From NCBI GenBank assembly GCA_002451695.1, contig DKDC01000020.1, positions 1 through 19,822 on the forward strand: a stretch of DNA of 19,822 nucleotides. Reading direction: 5' to 3'. A program made the position numbers and the translations under genes. This document shows positions 6,217 through 14,522 of this stretch, one piece after another. Source of the stretch: Prevotellaceae bacterium UBA6858. Lineage in GTDB: Bacteria > Bacteroidota > Bacteroidia > Bacteroidales > Bacteroidaceae. Each line of letters starts with the position of its first letter. Position 1 is the stretch's first letter. The notes under the pieces were generated by a model. The model was not told where the DNA came from. It did not search any database and saw only the letters and a list, made by a program, of their open reading frames with translations.

Positions 6217-7782
6217 ATGGGAATTAAAAGAAGACCGGTATCTCCAAGGCAGAAGATGATCAACCTCATGTACATCGTCCTGCTGGCCATGCTCGCCCTA
6301 AACGTGTCGCCCGATGTTCTCAACGGGTTCACGATTGTTGAGGACAACATAAGACGCTCGACGGCAAGCACGGCATCGGACAACGCGGCAATGTACAGGA
6401 ACTTTGACGAGCAGATGAAAGCCAACCCCGTAAAAGTGAGGGAATGGTTTGAAAAGGCACGCAGAGTACGCGCCATGAGCGACTCACTTTATGATTACGC
6501 CGAAGAACTAAAGCGCGCCATTGTGCTGCATTCCGACGGCAGGAAAGGGGACATTCACAACATTCTCAACAAAGACGACCTCGAAGGCTCGACATACGTA
6601 ATGCTAAACCCCACAAGCGGACAAGGACGCAAGCTGTATGACGCAATAAACGGCTACCGCAGGAACATAACATCGATGATAACCGACAAGGACGAGATTG
6701 CCGTGATAAGCAAAAACCTCGCGACAGTCGTGCCGCAGCGCGAAAACACGCTGGGAAAGAACTGGCAGCAATATATGTTCGAGAACACTCCCACGGCTGC
6801 GGCGGTGGCGTTGCTCAGCAAGCTGCAAAACGATGTCAGGTACGCGGAAGGCGTGGTGCTGCACAACCTCGTCTCAAACATTGACGTAAAGGACATCCGC
6901 GTAAACGAGCTTGACGCATTCGTAATCCCCAACTCAAACACCATTGTGCAGGGCGGAAAATTCAGCGCACGCATAATAATGGCGGCAGTTGACACCACGA
7001 TGCGCCCGTCAATATACGTGGGGGGACGCAAGGTTGCCTCAAACGGAATTTACGAGTTCACCTGCGGAAACACGGGCGACTTCAATTTCTCGGGATACAT
7101 AGAAATGCAAAATGGGCAGGGAAACACCGTACGCCGCGACTTCACGCAGAAATACACCGTGGTAGCCCCGTCGGCGACAGTCTCCGCCGATTTGATGAAC
7201 GTGCTGTATGCCGGCTACAACAACCCGATGAGCGTCTCCGCCCCCGGAGTGCCGCTCAACAAGATTGGGGTTTCAATGACAGGCGGCACGCTCCAGCCCA
7301 ACGGCAACGGCAAATACATCGCCCGCCCCGCAACAGTGGGGAAAGACGCAGTGATAACCGTAACCGCCAACATGGAGGGGCGCAATGTGGAAATGGGCAA
7401 ATTCACATTCCATGTGCGCAAGCTCCCCGACCCCACGGCATACATCGCCTTTAGCGACGAAAAAGGCAACGCAAGCCAATACAAGGGCGGACGCCCGCTG
7501 TCAAAGGCAACCCTCATGGGCACGCAGGGCATAGGCGCAGCCATAGACGACGGGCTGCTCAACATACCGTTCAGGGTGCTTGGCTTTGAAACCGTGTTCT
7601 TCGACAACATGGGCAACGCCGTGCCTGAAATCTCAAACTCCCCAAGCTTCACCGAAAGGCAGAGGAATATGTTCCGGATGCTCTCAAGGGGAAAGCGTTT
7701 CTACATCACCCGCGTAAAAGCCATAGGGCCTGACGGAATAGAGCGCACCCTGCCACAGGCTCTTGAGGTTATAGTAAACTAA
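6217..7782 (+). CDS. gldM: T9SS motor shaft protein GldM/PorM
   Basis: The 521-residue length matches the family. A short cytoplasmic N-terminus (GIKRRPVSPRQKMINLMY) leads into a single transmembrane helix (about residues 17-34, YIVLLAMLALNVSPDVLNGF), then a long periplasmic part. That part has a helical first domain (about 35-225) and beta-rich domains (LDAFVIPNSNTIVQGGKFSA; YNNPMSVSAPGVPLNKIGVS; a final domain ending LPQALEVIVN). GldM spans the periplasm from the GldL motor to the GldK/GldN ring. The highly conserved SPRQKMINLMYIVLLAMLALNVS start makes the identification and the start codon secure. Confidence 0.96.
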   Translation: MGIKRRPVSPRQKMINLMYIVLLAMLALNVSPDVLNGFTIVEDNIRRSTASTASDNAAMYRNFDEQMKANPVKVREWFEKARRVRAMSDSLYDYAEELKRAIVLHSDGRKGDIHNILNKDDLEGSTYVMLNPTSGQGRKLYDAINGYRRNITSMITDKDEIAVISKNLATVVPQRENTLGKNWQQYMFENTPTAAAVALLSKLQNDVRYAEGVVLHNLVSNIDVKDIRVNELDAFVIPNSNTIVQGGKFSARIIMAAVDTTMRPSIYVGGRKVASNGIYEFTCGNTGDFNFSGYIEMQNGQGNTVRRDFTQKYTVVAPSATVSADLMNVLYAGYNNPMSVSAPGVPLNKIGVSMTGGTLQPNGNGKYIARPATVGKDAVITVTANMEGRNVEMGKFTFHVRKLPDPTAYIAFSDEKGNASQYKGGRPLSKATLMGTQGIGAAIDDGLLNIPFRVLGFETVFFDNMGNAVPEISNSPSFTERQRNMFRMLSRGKRFYITRVKAIGPDGIERTLPQALEVIVN

Positions 7783-7807
7783 CGAAAATACAACAACGAT
7801 TACGAAT

Positions 7808-9061
7808 ATGCGTAACATAAAGACGAAATACCTGCTGCCAGTCATCACGGCCGTAATGGCAATGCTCACCGCCGTTCCGGCAGAGGCGCAAAGCAAGACG
7901 GGCGGGGAAAGCCAGCCGTCCCTGTCGGTGCGCCGCCAGCGTCAGTCTGCGTTCACCTCACGCAAACCGCAGGCAAAAAATACAGCCAAGGCAAAACCAG
8001 CCGCAAAGAGCGCAGCACCCACAGCAAAGCCAGCCACCGCGCCCATAAAAGCCGCAGCAGCCGACACGGCAAACAAAGCCAACACTGCGCGCCCGAAATT
8101 TGTGCCGCGCCAGCAAAGAAACGCCGCCACGGCCGCAAAAACTTCGGACGACCGCGCACAGACAGACTTCCCCACCGCCCCCGATATGCCCAAGGACGTG
8201 TCGTGGCGCAGGGACATATACCGCACGCTCGACCTCACGCAAGACGCAAACGCCACACTCTACTACCCGCTCGAGCAGCAGGGAGACCAGATAAACCTGT
8301 TCACATACATCATGAAGCTCATACTGCGCGGGCAGGTCAAGGCTTACGACTACTCGCTCAACGGCAACGAAAACTTCGATGCCAAGAACCAGGTAAAGCC
8401 CAAGGACATTCTCGACCGCTACCATATATATTATGAGACAAAAGACGGCAGAATGCACATAAACGACAACGACATCCCCGCCGCCGAAGTGCTTGAATAC
8501 TTCCTGAAGGAAAGCTCGTATTTCGACCAGCGCACCGCAACATACCACACAAAGGTAACAGCCCTCTGCCCCGTGCTGAAAAGAGCCGACGACTTCGGCG
8601 GGGCGGATGCAAAGTACCCCATGTTCTGGGTGAAGTATGACGACATCGCGCCGTTCCTCGCCAAGCTGCCGCTCACGGGAAGCAACTACAACAACGCCTC
8701 GACCATGAGCGCGGACGACTATTTCGCCATGAACCGCTACCAAGGCAAAATATACAAGACAAACAACCTTCAGGGCAGGGTGCTTGCGAACTACTGCACC
8801 ACCGATTCTGCCTTGGCAAAAGAGCAGAAGAAGATAGAGAAGCAGCTGACCGACTTCGAACGGCACATCTGGGGCAACGACTCCACCGACTCCGCCAAAA
8901 TCAAAAAGGACACCGTAGTCCAGAAAAAGGAAAGGCGCAGCCGCACACTCTCAAGCCGCCGCAGCGGAAACAGCACAAGCGTGAAGGAAAAGAAGACCAA
9001 AGGCTCAAACACGTCATCTTCGGGAAGCGCACGCGTGTCAGTACGCCGCCAGCGCCACTAA
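7808..9061 (+). CDS. gldN: T9SS ring protein GldN/PorN, with extended low-complexity termini
   Basis: The 417-residue product has a signal peptide cleaved near AEA-Q28. The conserved GldN core runs from about residue 128 (PKDVSWRRDIYRTLDL) to about 365, including PLEQQGDQINLFTYIMKLIL, YDYSLNGNENF, KESSYFDQRTATYHT, ALCPVL and KYPMFWVKYDDI. GldN binds GldK to form the outer-membrane-bound ring that contacts GldM. Unusual parts are an Ala/Lys/Pro-rich stretch (residues 50-115) between signal and core, and a Ser/Lys/Arg-rich tail. The sequence SVRRQR occurs twice, at residues 40-45 and again at the extreme C-terminus (411-416). The protein is longer than typical PorN because of these ends. It is the last gene of the operon, with a terminator 26 bases after the stop. 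Confidence 0.93.
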   Translation: MRNIKTKYLLPVITAVMAMLTAVPAEAQSKTGGESQPSLSVRRQRQSAFTSRKPQAKNTAKAKPAAKSAAPTAKPATAPIKAAAADTANKANTARPKFVPRQQRNAATAAKTSDDRAQTDFPTAPDMPKDVSWRRDIYRTLDLTQDANATLYYPLEQQGDQINLFTYIMKLILRGQVKAYDYSLNGNENFDAKNQVKPKDILDRYHIYYETKDGRMHINDNDIPAAEVLEYFLKESSYFDQRTATYHTKVTALCPVLKRADDFGGADAKYPMFWVKYDDIAPFLAKLPLTGSNYNNASTMSADDYFAMNRYQGKIYKTNNLQGRVLANYCTTDSALAKEQKKIEKQLTDFERHIWGNDSTDSAKIKKDTVVQKKERRSRTLSSRRSGNSTSVKEKKTKGSNTSSSGSARVSVRRQRH

Positions 9062-9086
9062 GCAACCCGCATCACGCCAACATACC

Positions 9087-9115
9087 AAGCCCCGCCCCCA
9101 AAAGCGGGGCTTTAT
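9087..9115 (+). terminator. intrinsic terminator of the T9SS operon
   Basis: A perfect 9-bp GC-rich stem, AAGCCCCGC (9087-9095) and GCGGGGCTT (9104-9112), with an 8-base loop is followed by TTTATT. It lies 26 bases after the gldN stop and faces the minus-strand genes that converge on it. Confidence 0.85.
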
Positions 9116-9137
9116 TCTGCCTGCCCGGCAAAGACCG

Positions 9138-9596
9138 TCAGGACTTGCACCCCAGCAGACGGCAAGCCGCACCGCCAGCCCAAAGCACCACAAAACTCGC
9201 AATCCACAGGTAATACCCTTCCACCAACACAAAACTTTTCATGTTCATGGCTTCGTCAACGATTATTTTCGGACAGAACGAAAACAAGCCTCCCAAGGCG
9301 ACCGTCAGCATAGCCAGACAATTAAAGCGCACGTACCTGCTCTTGAAGAAATCTATGACAGACAACACATAAGTAACGTTCGCATACCATGCAAGGAAAT
9401 AAAAACCATATTTCCCTCCTGCGAACACCGCCATCCACCCCCATAGCAAGCTCCACCATCCGCCGATTGCATTCTCACGCGACAAACCTTCCGTAAGGTA
9501 ATCAGGGAAACGACAGGCGGCAATGTAACACAGCACACTGAGCAGCACCACCACTTTTTTGCATAACTGTATTTCCCTAAACCTTACCTGCGGCAT
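9138..9596 (-). CDS. small multi-spanning membrane protein of unknown function
   Basis: A 152-residue protein with four or five predicted membrane helices (about residues 14-30, 46-62, 64-82, 91-108, 122-146). Motifs such as GWMAVFAG, FYFLAWYAN and EGYYLWIASFVVLW look like a small membrane protein type I associate with Bacteroidota, but no function is known to me. It is the last of three minus-strand genes, 40 bases after the endonuclease stop, so it may be co-transcribed with the restriction-modification genes. Whether it has any role with them is not shown. It is AT-richer than the T9SS operon that converges on it. Confidence 0.6.
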   Translation of the reverse strand: MPQVRFREIQLCKKVVVLLSVLCYIAACRFPDYLTEGLSRENAIGGWWSLLWGWMAVFAGGKYGFYFLAWYANVTYVLSVIDFFKSRYVRFNCLAMLTVALGGLFSFCPKIIVDEAMNMKSFVLVEGYYLWIASFVVLWAGGAACRLLGCKS

Positions 9597-9636
9597 ATTC
9601 TTTATTACGCTTTACTTTCCACTTCCTTTATGTGCA

Positions 9637-10287
9637 TTATTTACCCTCCCAATATTGCTTGACATTTCTAAACCATAATTTCCGTTCCCCAATCTTTCCG
9701 ATTTCCTCATCATAGAATGTCGCCAGCTTATCACACATAGACAACATCCATGCCTTTCTTGATGTTATCTCTACAAAGGACAGATTGTTGGCATTTGCAA
9801 TTTGTATCTGTCCCCAACCAAGAGCTCCCAATGTCAAGCAACCCCAATCAAAAGACTCTATTCGCTTGAAATGGCAATCTGTATAATTGAGTTTGCCACC
9901 AGTAACATTATACGATATTATCAGGACACAAAAATTGTTTCTGTCGTCATTCTTGTAAAAAGTCGCCAACCTTTTAACAGAAATCAAATTTGGCATATTG
10001 AATTGTGTTTCCGTATTATGTGTCTTAACATCAACAGCATAATAATTATTGCTGGCATCCTTAAATGCCATATCTTCCATAGCACGTCTGCCAAACTCAT
10101 CATTTACAGAAATACCATACTCTTGAAGAACTTCAGGCAATCCTGTTTCTGCAAGATATTCCTGCACTGCATCCCCAACTGCACGCGGAGATGACAACGA
10201 ACTGCCCTTAACTATTTCTGTCGCCTTTTCTTTCAGGTGTTCCAATATTTTATTAGCAACACTCTCTATATCGAATTTTTCTGTCAT
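9637..10287 (-). CDS. type II restriction endonuclease, PD-(D/E)XK fold
   Basis: The product has 216 residues if started at ATG 10287-10285; a TTG three codons upstream (10296-10294) overlaps the methyltransferase stop and is an alternative. After a helical N-terminus, the segment RRAMEDMAFKD...YYAVDVKTHNTET fits a PD-(D/E)XK active site, with the first acidic residue in EDMAF (72 in ATG numbering) and D86-V87-K88. The YAVDVKT part recalls EcoRV-type enzymes (IDIKT). It is encoded immediately after a DNA methyltransferase on the same strand, which strongly supports a restriction role; the partner modifies the same site. The recognition sequence cannot be predicted here. AT-rich composition suggests acquisition together with the methyltransferase. 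Confidence 0.8.
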   Translation of the reverse strand: MTEKFDIESVANKILEHLKEKATEIVKGSSLSSPRAVGDAVQEYLAETGLPEVLQEYGISVNDEFGRRAMEDMAFKDASNNYYAVDVKTHNTETQFNMPNLISVKRLATFYKNDDRNNFCVLIISYNVTGGKLNYTDCHFKRIESFDWGCLTLGALGWGQIQIANANNLSFVEITSRKAWMLSMCDKLATFYDEEIGKIGERKLWFRNVKQYWEGK

Positions 10288-10292
10288 ACCAA

Positions 10293-11300
10293 TCAATTAA
10301 ATAAGCCCAAAGAGTTTTCTTCTTTTTGCAGGGATATTCTCTTTGAAGATATATTGTTCTGCTTTTTCTGTTCGCACAGCGAATTCCGTTCCCAAAACAC
10401 TCCGTCAAAGTAACCCTGAATAGTCTTGTCTCCAATGGCCTGCATAAGCCTCTTCACAGCCCAAAGGCAATACTCATGGTTGATTTCCACGCCACAATAT
10501 TTTCTTCCAAGTTTGCTGGCCACTACCGCAGCTGTCCCGCTACCCAAAAATGGGTCAAATATCCTGTCACCCGGTTTTGATGAGGCAAGAACCAATTTTG
10601 CGTACAGTTTCTCCGGCTTCTGTGTTGGATGGTCCGTGTTTTCCGGCATTGACCAAAAAGGGACACTAATGTCATCCCAAAAATTTGACGGATAGGTTAT
10701 GCGGAAATTCCCGGTTTCTGTTTCCTCCCAATCTTTTGGCTTCCCGTCCACTTTATATGGTGCAATAACCTTTCTTTTCATTTTGACAGCTTCAACATCA
10801 TAATAATAATTCTTGGGGTTCTTGACCGCAAACCAAATATCCTCCATTGCGTTCTTCCAATTGGATTTGGCGCCCCTGCCCTTTTCTCTCTGCCAGGTAA
10901 TTCTGTTGACAACTACAAGTCTTTCTTCTATCACTCTTTGTATGGAAGACGTGCATTTCCAGTCTCCACAAATATACAGAGTGCCGTCAGGCGACAGCTT
11001 GTCACATACTTTATAAAACCAGCTTCTCAAATAATCTTCATAAGCATCTGATTTCATGCTTGAAAACTTTTTACCATGAAAATCCTTATCAAGATTATAC
11101 GGAGGATCTACGATTATCAAATTAAAATATTCATTAGGTATATAATCAATGCAGTCAAAAAGATCCGCATTAATTATAGAATTATCGGCAAACGACTTTT
11201 TTACATCATTCGCACTCAAAACAAATTTCTCCAATGAAGGAATTTCGCTTTCAGATACAGTTAACGTTCTATTACGCTCCGCACGGACTTTTTCTCCCAT
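10293..11300 (-). CDS. type II DNA methyltransferase, beta-class, probably adenine-N6
   Basis: The 335-residue product has the motif order of beta-class amino-methyltransferases. The catalytic motif IV, DPPYNL (residues 65-70), comes first, then a target-recognition region (about 75-220, including CGDWKCTSSIQRV and WQREKGRGAKSNWKN). Then come HPTQKP (224-229) and the S-adenosylmethionine-binding motif I, FDPFLGSGT (248-256), with GRKYCGVEI after it. DPPY usually goes with N6-adenine methylation, though some N4-cytosine enzymes share the fold. It protects host DNA from the endonuclease encoded directly downstream, whose start is within a few bases of this stop. The product ends with a Lys/Asn/Ser-rich tail of about 45 residues that is less conserved in appearance. 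Confidence 0.92.
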   Translation of the reverse strand: MGEKVRAERNRTLTVSESEIPSLEKFVLSANDVKKSFADNSIINADLFDCIDYIPNEYFNLIIVDPPYNLDKDFHGKKFSSMKSDAYEDYLRSWFYKVCDKLSPDGTLYICGDWKCTSSIQRVIEERLVVVNRITWQREKGRGAKSNWKNAMEDIWFAVKNPKNYYYDVEAVKMKRKVIAPYKVDGKPKDWEETETGNFRITYPSNFWDDISVPFWSMPENTDHPTQKPEKLYAKLVLASSKPGDRIFDPFLGSGTAAVVASKLGRKYCGVEINHEYCLWAVKRLMQAIGDKTIQGYFDGVFWERNSLCEQKKQNNISSKRISLQKEENSLGLFN

Positions 11301-11411
11301 TTGATTTCAACAGTTCCCAATAACTAAATATTTTCCACTAATACCAACAAAGTCAGTCTTTCAAGCATCTAAACCAACTTTTTCAGGTATCATAACTATT
11401 ATTCTGTAATA

Positions 11412-11419
11412 CAAAAATA
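11412..11419 (-). promoter_or_regulatory. possible -7 box for the methyltransferase operon
   Basis: On the minus strand this reads TATTTTTG, matching the Bacteroidota -7 consensus TAnnTTTG. It would give a leader of about 105 bases before the methyltransferase ATG. No good TTTG element is found at the expected distance, so this is a weak call. Confidence 0.3.
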
Positions 11420-11650
11420 ACTGTTTATTTTATGATAAAACGGCCATGCTGTCAAAATTTCAAAGGATACGCACAGGTGAGAAATGGCAGCACCACATAT
11501 AAACGCAAACAAGATACACCGATACCCTACAAGAATTACAATTGCTTCTGTTTTGAACATTACACGGCACATACTCGGTTGAGTTTTTGCAAGACGCTGG
11601 TTTACAACAATTTGCCTGTTTTTGAAATCATCCCATAAGAGACTGTTTCC

Positions 11651-11760
11651 CAGAGGTTTGCAACAGCGGAAAAAAGGTCTGATGTAGTCTGGATTATGTC
11701 AGACATAATTTTTCCTGCATAGGACGTAGTTTTTCCCATGTCCCATGCAGTTTTTCCGCT
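11651..11760 (+). repeat. composite intergenic repeat, copy 2
   Basis: It aligns over its whole length with the reverse complement of 2609-2714 and with 17323-17420. Shared blocks are GAAAAAAGGTCTGATGTAG, then CAGACATAATTTTTCCTGCA, then TAGGACGTAGTTTTTCCCATG. Read on the minus strand, the GAAAAA-CT-(A/G)C-(A/G)T modules recur every 21 bases. It ends 141 bases before the tolC promoter. Confidence 0.8.
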
Positions 11761-11900
11761 TTGCGAGCCGCAATGCTGTTTATATGCAAAAATCCGCGCT
11801 GAATGGTGGAAAAAGACGTTTTGGAGGGGGTTGATTTGCGCTACAGGTAATATCTGCATAATTTAGCGGCATTTTTGCACACCAATACTCTGCATAAAAT

Positions 11901-11931
11901 TTTGCGCGGAAAATGTAATGCGGTAATTTTG
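11901..11931 (+). promoter_or_regulatory. Bacteroidota-type promoter of the efflux operon
   Basis: TTTG at 11901-11904, 19 bases, then TAATTTTG at 11924-11931 match the -33/-7 consensus TTTG-N19-TAnnTTTG exactly. Transcription would start about 65 bases before the tolC ATG. Confidence 0.75.
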
Positions 11932-12003
11932 CAGTTGGAAACGGGCTGTAATATACAGCCGTTATAATCAAACCCGCACGGGGCAACAAAACGGCAAACG
12001 CGT

Positions 12004-13458
12004 ATGAAAAGAATCGTTTTTATCCTATTCGCCTTCATTTTAAGCGCCTCCATGCAGGGGCAGCACACAATCTCGCTCGACAGTTGCCGCTCCATGGCCC
12101 TTGCCAACAACAAGCGGCTGCTGATTGCCGGAAAGGAAATCGAAAAGGCAGAATACACCAGCAAGGCCGCAAAAACCAACTACCTGCCCAAGCTCAAGGC
12201 AACAGCCGCATACTTCCGCAACAGCCGCGAGACGCACCTGCTTGACAACTCCACGCGCAACAGGCTCAACAGCCTCGGCTCGTCAATATCGCAGCCGCTC
12301 GGCTCGATGGCGCAGATTGTGGAGCAATACCACCCCGAGCTTGCCGACAAGCTCACGCAGTTCGGCAACAACGTGATTGGCGAGATTTCGGACGTGGGGC
12401 ACAGGATAAACAAGGGCTTTGAAACCGACACGCGCAACATGTTCGCCGGCGCACTCACCATTACGCAGCCTATATATATGGGCGGGAAAATCCGCGCCTA
12501 CAACGACATCACGAACTATGCCAGGCAGATTGCCGAGGAGAAGCACCGCAGCGGGGCGCAGGAGGTTGTGCTTGAGGTTGACGAGGCTTACTGGCGCGTG
12601 GTTTCGCTGGTGAACAAAAAGAAGCTCGCCGAAAGTTACGTGAACCTGCTGAAGCGTCTCGACGGCGATATGCAGAAGATGATAAAGGAGGGCGTGGCGA
12701 CAAAAGCCAACGGACTCACGGTGAGCGTCAAGCTGAACGAGGCGGAAATGACGCTCACAAAGGTGGACGACGGGCTTGCGCTCTCGCGCATGGTGCTGTG
12801 CCAGCTTTGCGGAATGCCACTTGAAAGCAGCTTCACCCTTGAGGACGAGAACAGGGAGCGGATTGCCCCGGCAAAGGGCGGCACATCGTTCGACATAAGC
12901 CAGGCATACGTTAACCGCCCCGAGCTGCGGAGTCTCGAACTTGCCACCAGGCTGTATGACAGAAAGGTGCAGATTGCCCGCTCCGAGTTTCTTCCGCAAG
13001 TGGCTCTCACGGGAAATTACCTGCTCACCAACCCGTCGGTTTACAATGGCTTTGAAAACAAGTTCAAGGGGATGTTCAACGTGGGCGTAATGGTAAGTGC
13101 GCCGCTTTTTGAGTGGGGCGAGAACAAATACAAGATACGCGCCGCAAAGGCTGACGCGGTTATCGCAAAATACGAGCTTGAGGAGGCAAAGGAGAAGATA
13201 GAGCTGCAGGTGAACCAGCAGTCGTTCCGCGTGAGGGAGGCGGAGAAAGTGCTGGCACGCGCCCGCAAGAACTGCGAAAGCGCGGACGAGAACATGAAAA
13301 CCGCAAACATCGGCTTCAAGGAGGGAGTGATTCCCACAAGCGACCTTCTTGCCGCGCAAACAGCCTGGGTGTCGGCCCACAGCGAGGTGATTGACGCGGA
13401 AATAAACGCACGCCTCGCACAGGTTTACCTCAAGAAATCACTGGGAACGTTGGAATAA
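12004..13458 (+). CDS. tolC: TolC-family outer membrane efflux protein
   Basis: A 484-residue outer-membrane factor with a signal peptide (residues 1-20, ending MQGQ). The mature start, ISLDSCRSMALANNKRLL, is the family's first helix. Two outer-membrane-efflux repeats follow, the second starting near ISQAYVNRPELRSLELATRL and containing the hallmark FLPQVALTGNYLL and APLFEWGENKYKI. The segment about 75-135 (Ser/Asn/Gln-rich, then VEQYHPELADKLTQFGNNV) is an insertion between the first helices and may shape the extracellular or beta-barrel part. It provides the outer-membrane exit duct for the HlyD/ABC-2 genes that follow; the adaptor gene starts 21 bases downstream. The gene symbol is used in the family sense. 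Confidence 0.92.
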   Translation: MKRIVFILFAFILSASMQGQHTISLDSCRSMALANNKRLLIAGKEIEKAEYTSKAAKTNYLPKLKATAAYFRNSRETHLLDNSTRNRLNSLGSSISQPLGSMAQIVEQYHPELADKLTQFGNNVIGEISDVGHRINKGFETDTRNMFAGALTITQPIYMGGKIRAYNDITNYARQIAEEKHRSGAQEVVLEVDEAYWRVVSLVNKKKLAESYVNLLKRLDGDMQKMIKEGVATKANGLTVSVKLNEAEMTLTKVDDGLALSRMVLCQLCGMPLESSFTLEDENRERIAPAKGGTSFDISQAYVNRPELRSLELATRLYDRKVQIARSEFLPQVALTGNYLLTNPSVYNGFENKFKGMFNVGVMVSAPLFEWGENKYKIRAAKADAVIAKYELEEAKEKIELQVNQQSFRVREAEKVLARARKNCESADENMKTANIGFKEGVIPTSDLLAAQTAWVSAHSEVIDAEINARLAQVYLKKSLGTLE

Positions 13459-13479
13459 GAAAAATTTAAGGCTAAGGCT

Positions 13480-14478
13480 ATGGCTAAGATGACAAAGGAG
13501 AGGAAGAACCTCTCGATAGGACTGTTGATTTTCACCGCCGTGATAATTGCCACGGCTGTAATGGGCATTATCCTTCTGCAACCCTCGACCGAGTACATAG
13601 AGGGACAGGCGGACGTTGAGGAATACCGCGTCTCGAGCAAAGTGCCTTCGAGAATTGTAAGGTTCCTCGTTGAGGAGGGCGACACCGTTCACGCCGGCGA
13701 CACGCTCGTAATCCTCAACGCACCCGACGTGGAGGCAAAACTGCAACAGGCACAGGCAGCCGAGGCTGCGGCGCAGGCGCAAAGCGACGAGGCACGCAAC
13801 GGCGCGCGCAAGGAGCAGATACAAGGCGCGTACAGCATGTGGCAAAAGGCGAAAGCCGGAGTGGAGATAGCCCAAAAGACATACACCAGAATAAAGAACC
13901 TCTACGAGCAAGGGGTTGTGGCGGCGCAAAAATTCGACGAGGCCACAGCCCAGCGCGATGCAGCAATAGCCACCGAGAAAGCCGCACGCTCGCAATACGA
14001 CATGGCGGTGAACGGCGCGCGCCGCGAAGACAAGGCGGCAGCCGAAGCCCTCGTAAACCGCGCCAAAGGGGCTATCAACGAAGTCCAGTCATACATCAAC
14101 GAAACCGTGCTCACCGCACAGGCCGACGGCGAAGTAACCGAGATTTTCCCCAAGGCCGGGGAGCTTGTCGGCTCTGGCGCGCCGATAATGAACATATCCA
14201 TAATGGGCAAAATGTGGGTTTCGTTCAATGTGCGCGAAGATCTGCTGAAAGATTTCGGCAACGGAAAAACCTTCACGGCAACCGTCCCCGCACTCGGCGG
14301 CAAGGAAATCCCCCTGCGCACTTACTACATGAAGGACGTAGGGAGCTATGCGGCGTGGAAAGCCACAAAAACCACCGGCTCCTACGACATGAAAACTTTC
14401 CAGATAAAGGCACGCCCCGTTGACGGCGCAGACGGCCTCCGTCCGGGGATGTCGGTAATTTTCCCCATAAAGCGCTGA
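13480..14478 (+). CDS. HlyD-family periplasmic adaptor protein
   Basis: A 332-residue membrane-fusion protein with a single N-terminal membrane helix (about residues 11-33). The first lipoyl half follows (VPSRIVRFLVEEGDTVHAGD), then a long alpha-helical hairpin rich in Ala, Gln and Glu (about 83-210). The second lipoyl half (LTAQADGEVTEIFPKAGELV) and a beta-barrel domain ending LRPGMSVIFPIKR complete it. The architecture matches YbhG/EmrA-type adaptors that bridge inner-membrane transporters to TolC. It lies between tolC and two ABC-2 permease genes in one operon, so it most likely couples those permeases to the TolC duct. The substrate is unknown. Confidence 0.92.
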   Translation: MAKMTKERKNLSIGLLIFTAVIIATAVMGIILLQPSTEYIEGQADVEEYRVSSKVPSRIVRFLVEEGDTVHAGDTLVILNAPDVEAKLQQAQAAEAAAQAQSDEARNGARKEQIQGAYSMWQKAKAGVEIAQKTYTRIKNLYEQGVVAAQKFDEATAQRDAAIATEKAARSQYDMAVNGARREDKAAAEALVNRAKGAINEVQSYINETVLTAQADGEVTEIFPKAGELVGSGAPIMNISIMGKMWVSFNVREDLLKDFGNGKTFTATVPALGGKEIPLRTYYMKDVGSYAAWKATKTTGSYDMKTFQIKARPVDGADGLRPGMSVIFPIKR

Positions 14479-14522
14479 CGCCGCAAGGCTGCACAGCTCC
14501 GAATTGCTAAAGCCGCAGAAAA

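Larger units (their letters stand above)
11301..12003. other. intergenic region between R-M and efflux operons
   Basis: The region separates divergent genes. It holds a possible minus-strand promoter box (11412-11419), the second copy of the composite repeat (11651-11760) and the tolC promoter (11901-11931). The small open frame 11432-11638 has no start context, no protein-like composition and no recognisable match, so I do not call a gene. Confidence 0.6.

Noticed and set aside
7958..8866. Minus-strand open frame opposite gldN
   Set aside because: Antisense to the conserved GldN core, with composition typical of reverse-strand shadows (Val, Cys, Gly, Arg runs).
2943..9061. Gliding motility locus
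   Set aside because: Only the T9SS core genes are present; no sprB, gldB, gldD, gldH or gldJ is seen in the window, so gliding cannot be inferred.
11432..11638. Small plus-strand open frame in the R-M/tolC gap
   Set aside because: Rich in Cys, Tyr and Lys with no recognisable pattern, and ends next to repeat copy 2; most likely chance.
12283..13380. Minus-strand open frame of 365 codons inside tolC
   Set aside because: A shadow of tolC with His/Leu/Val/Arg-biased composition; no motif or promoter supports it.
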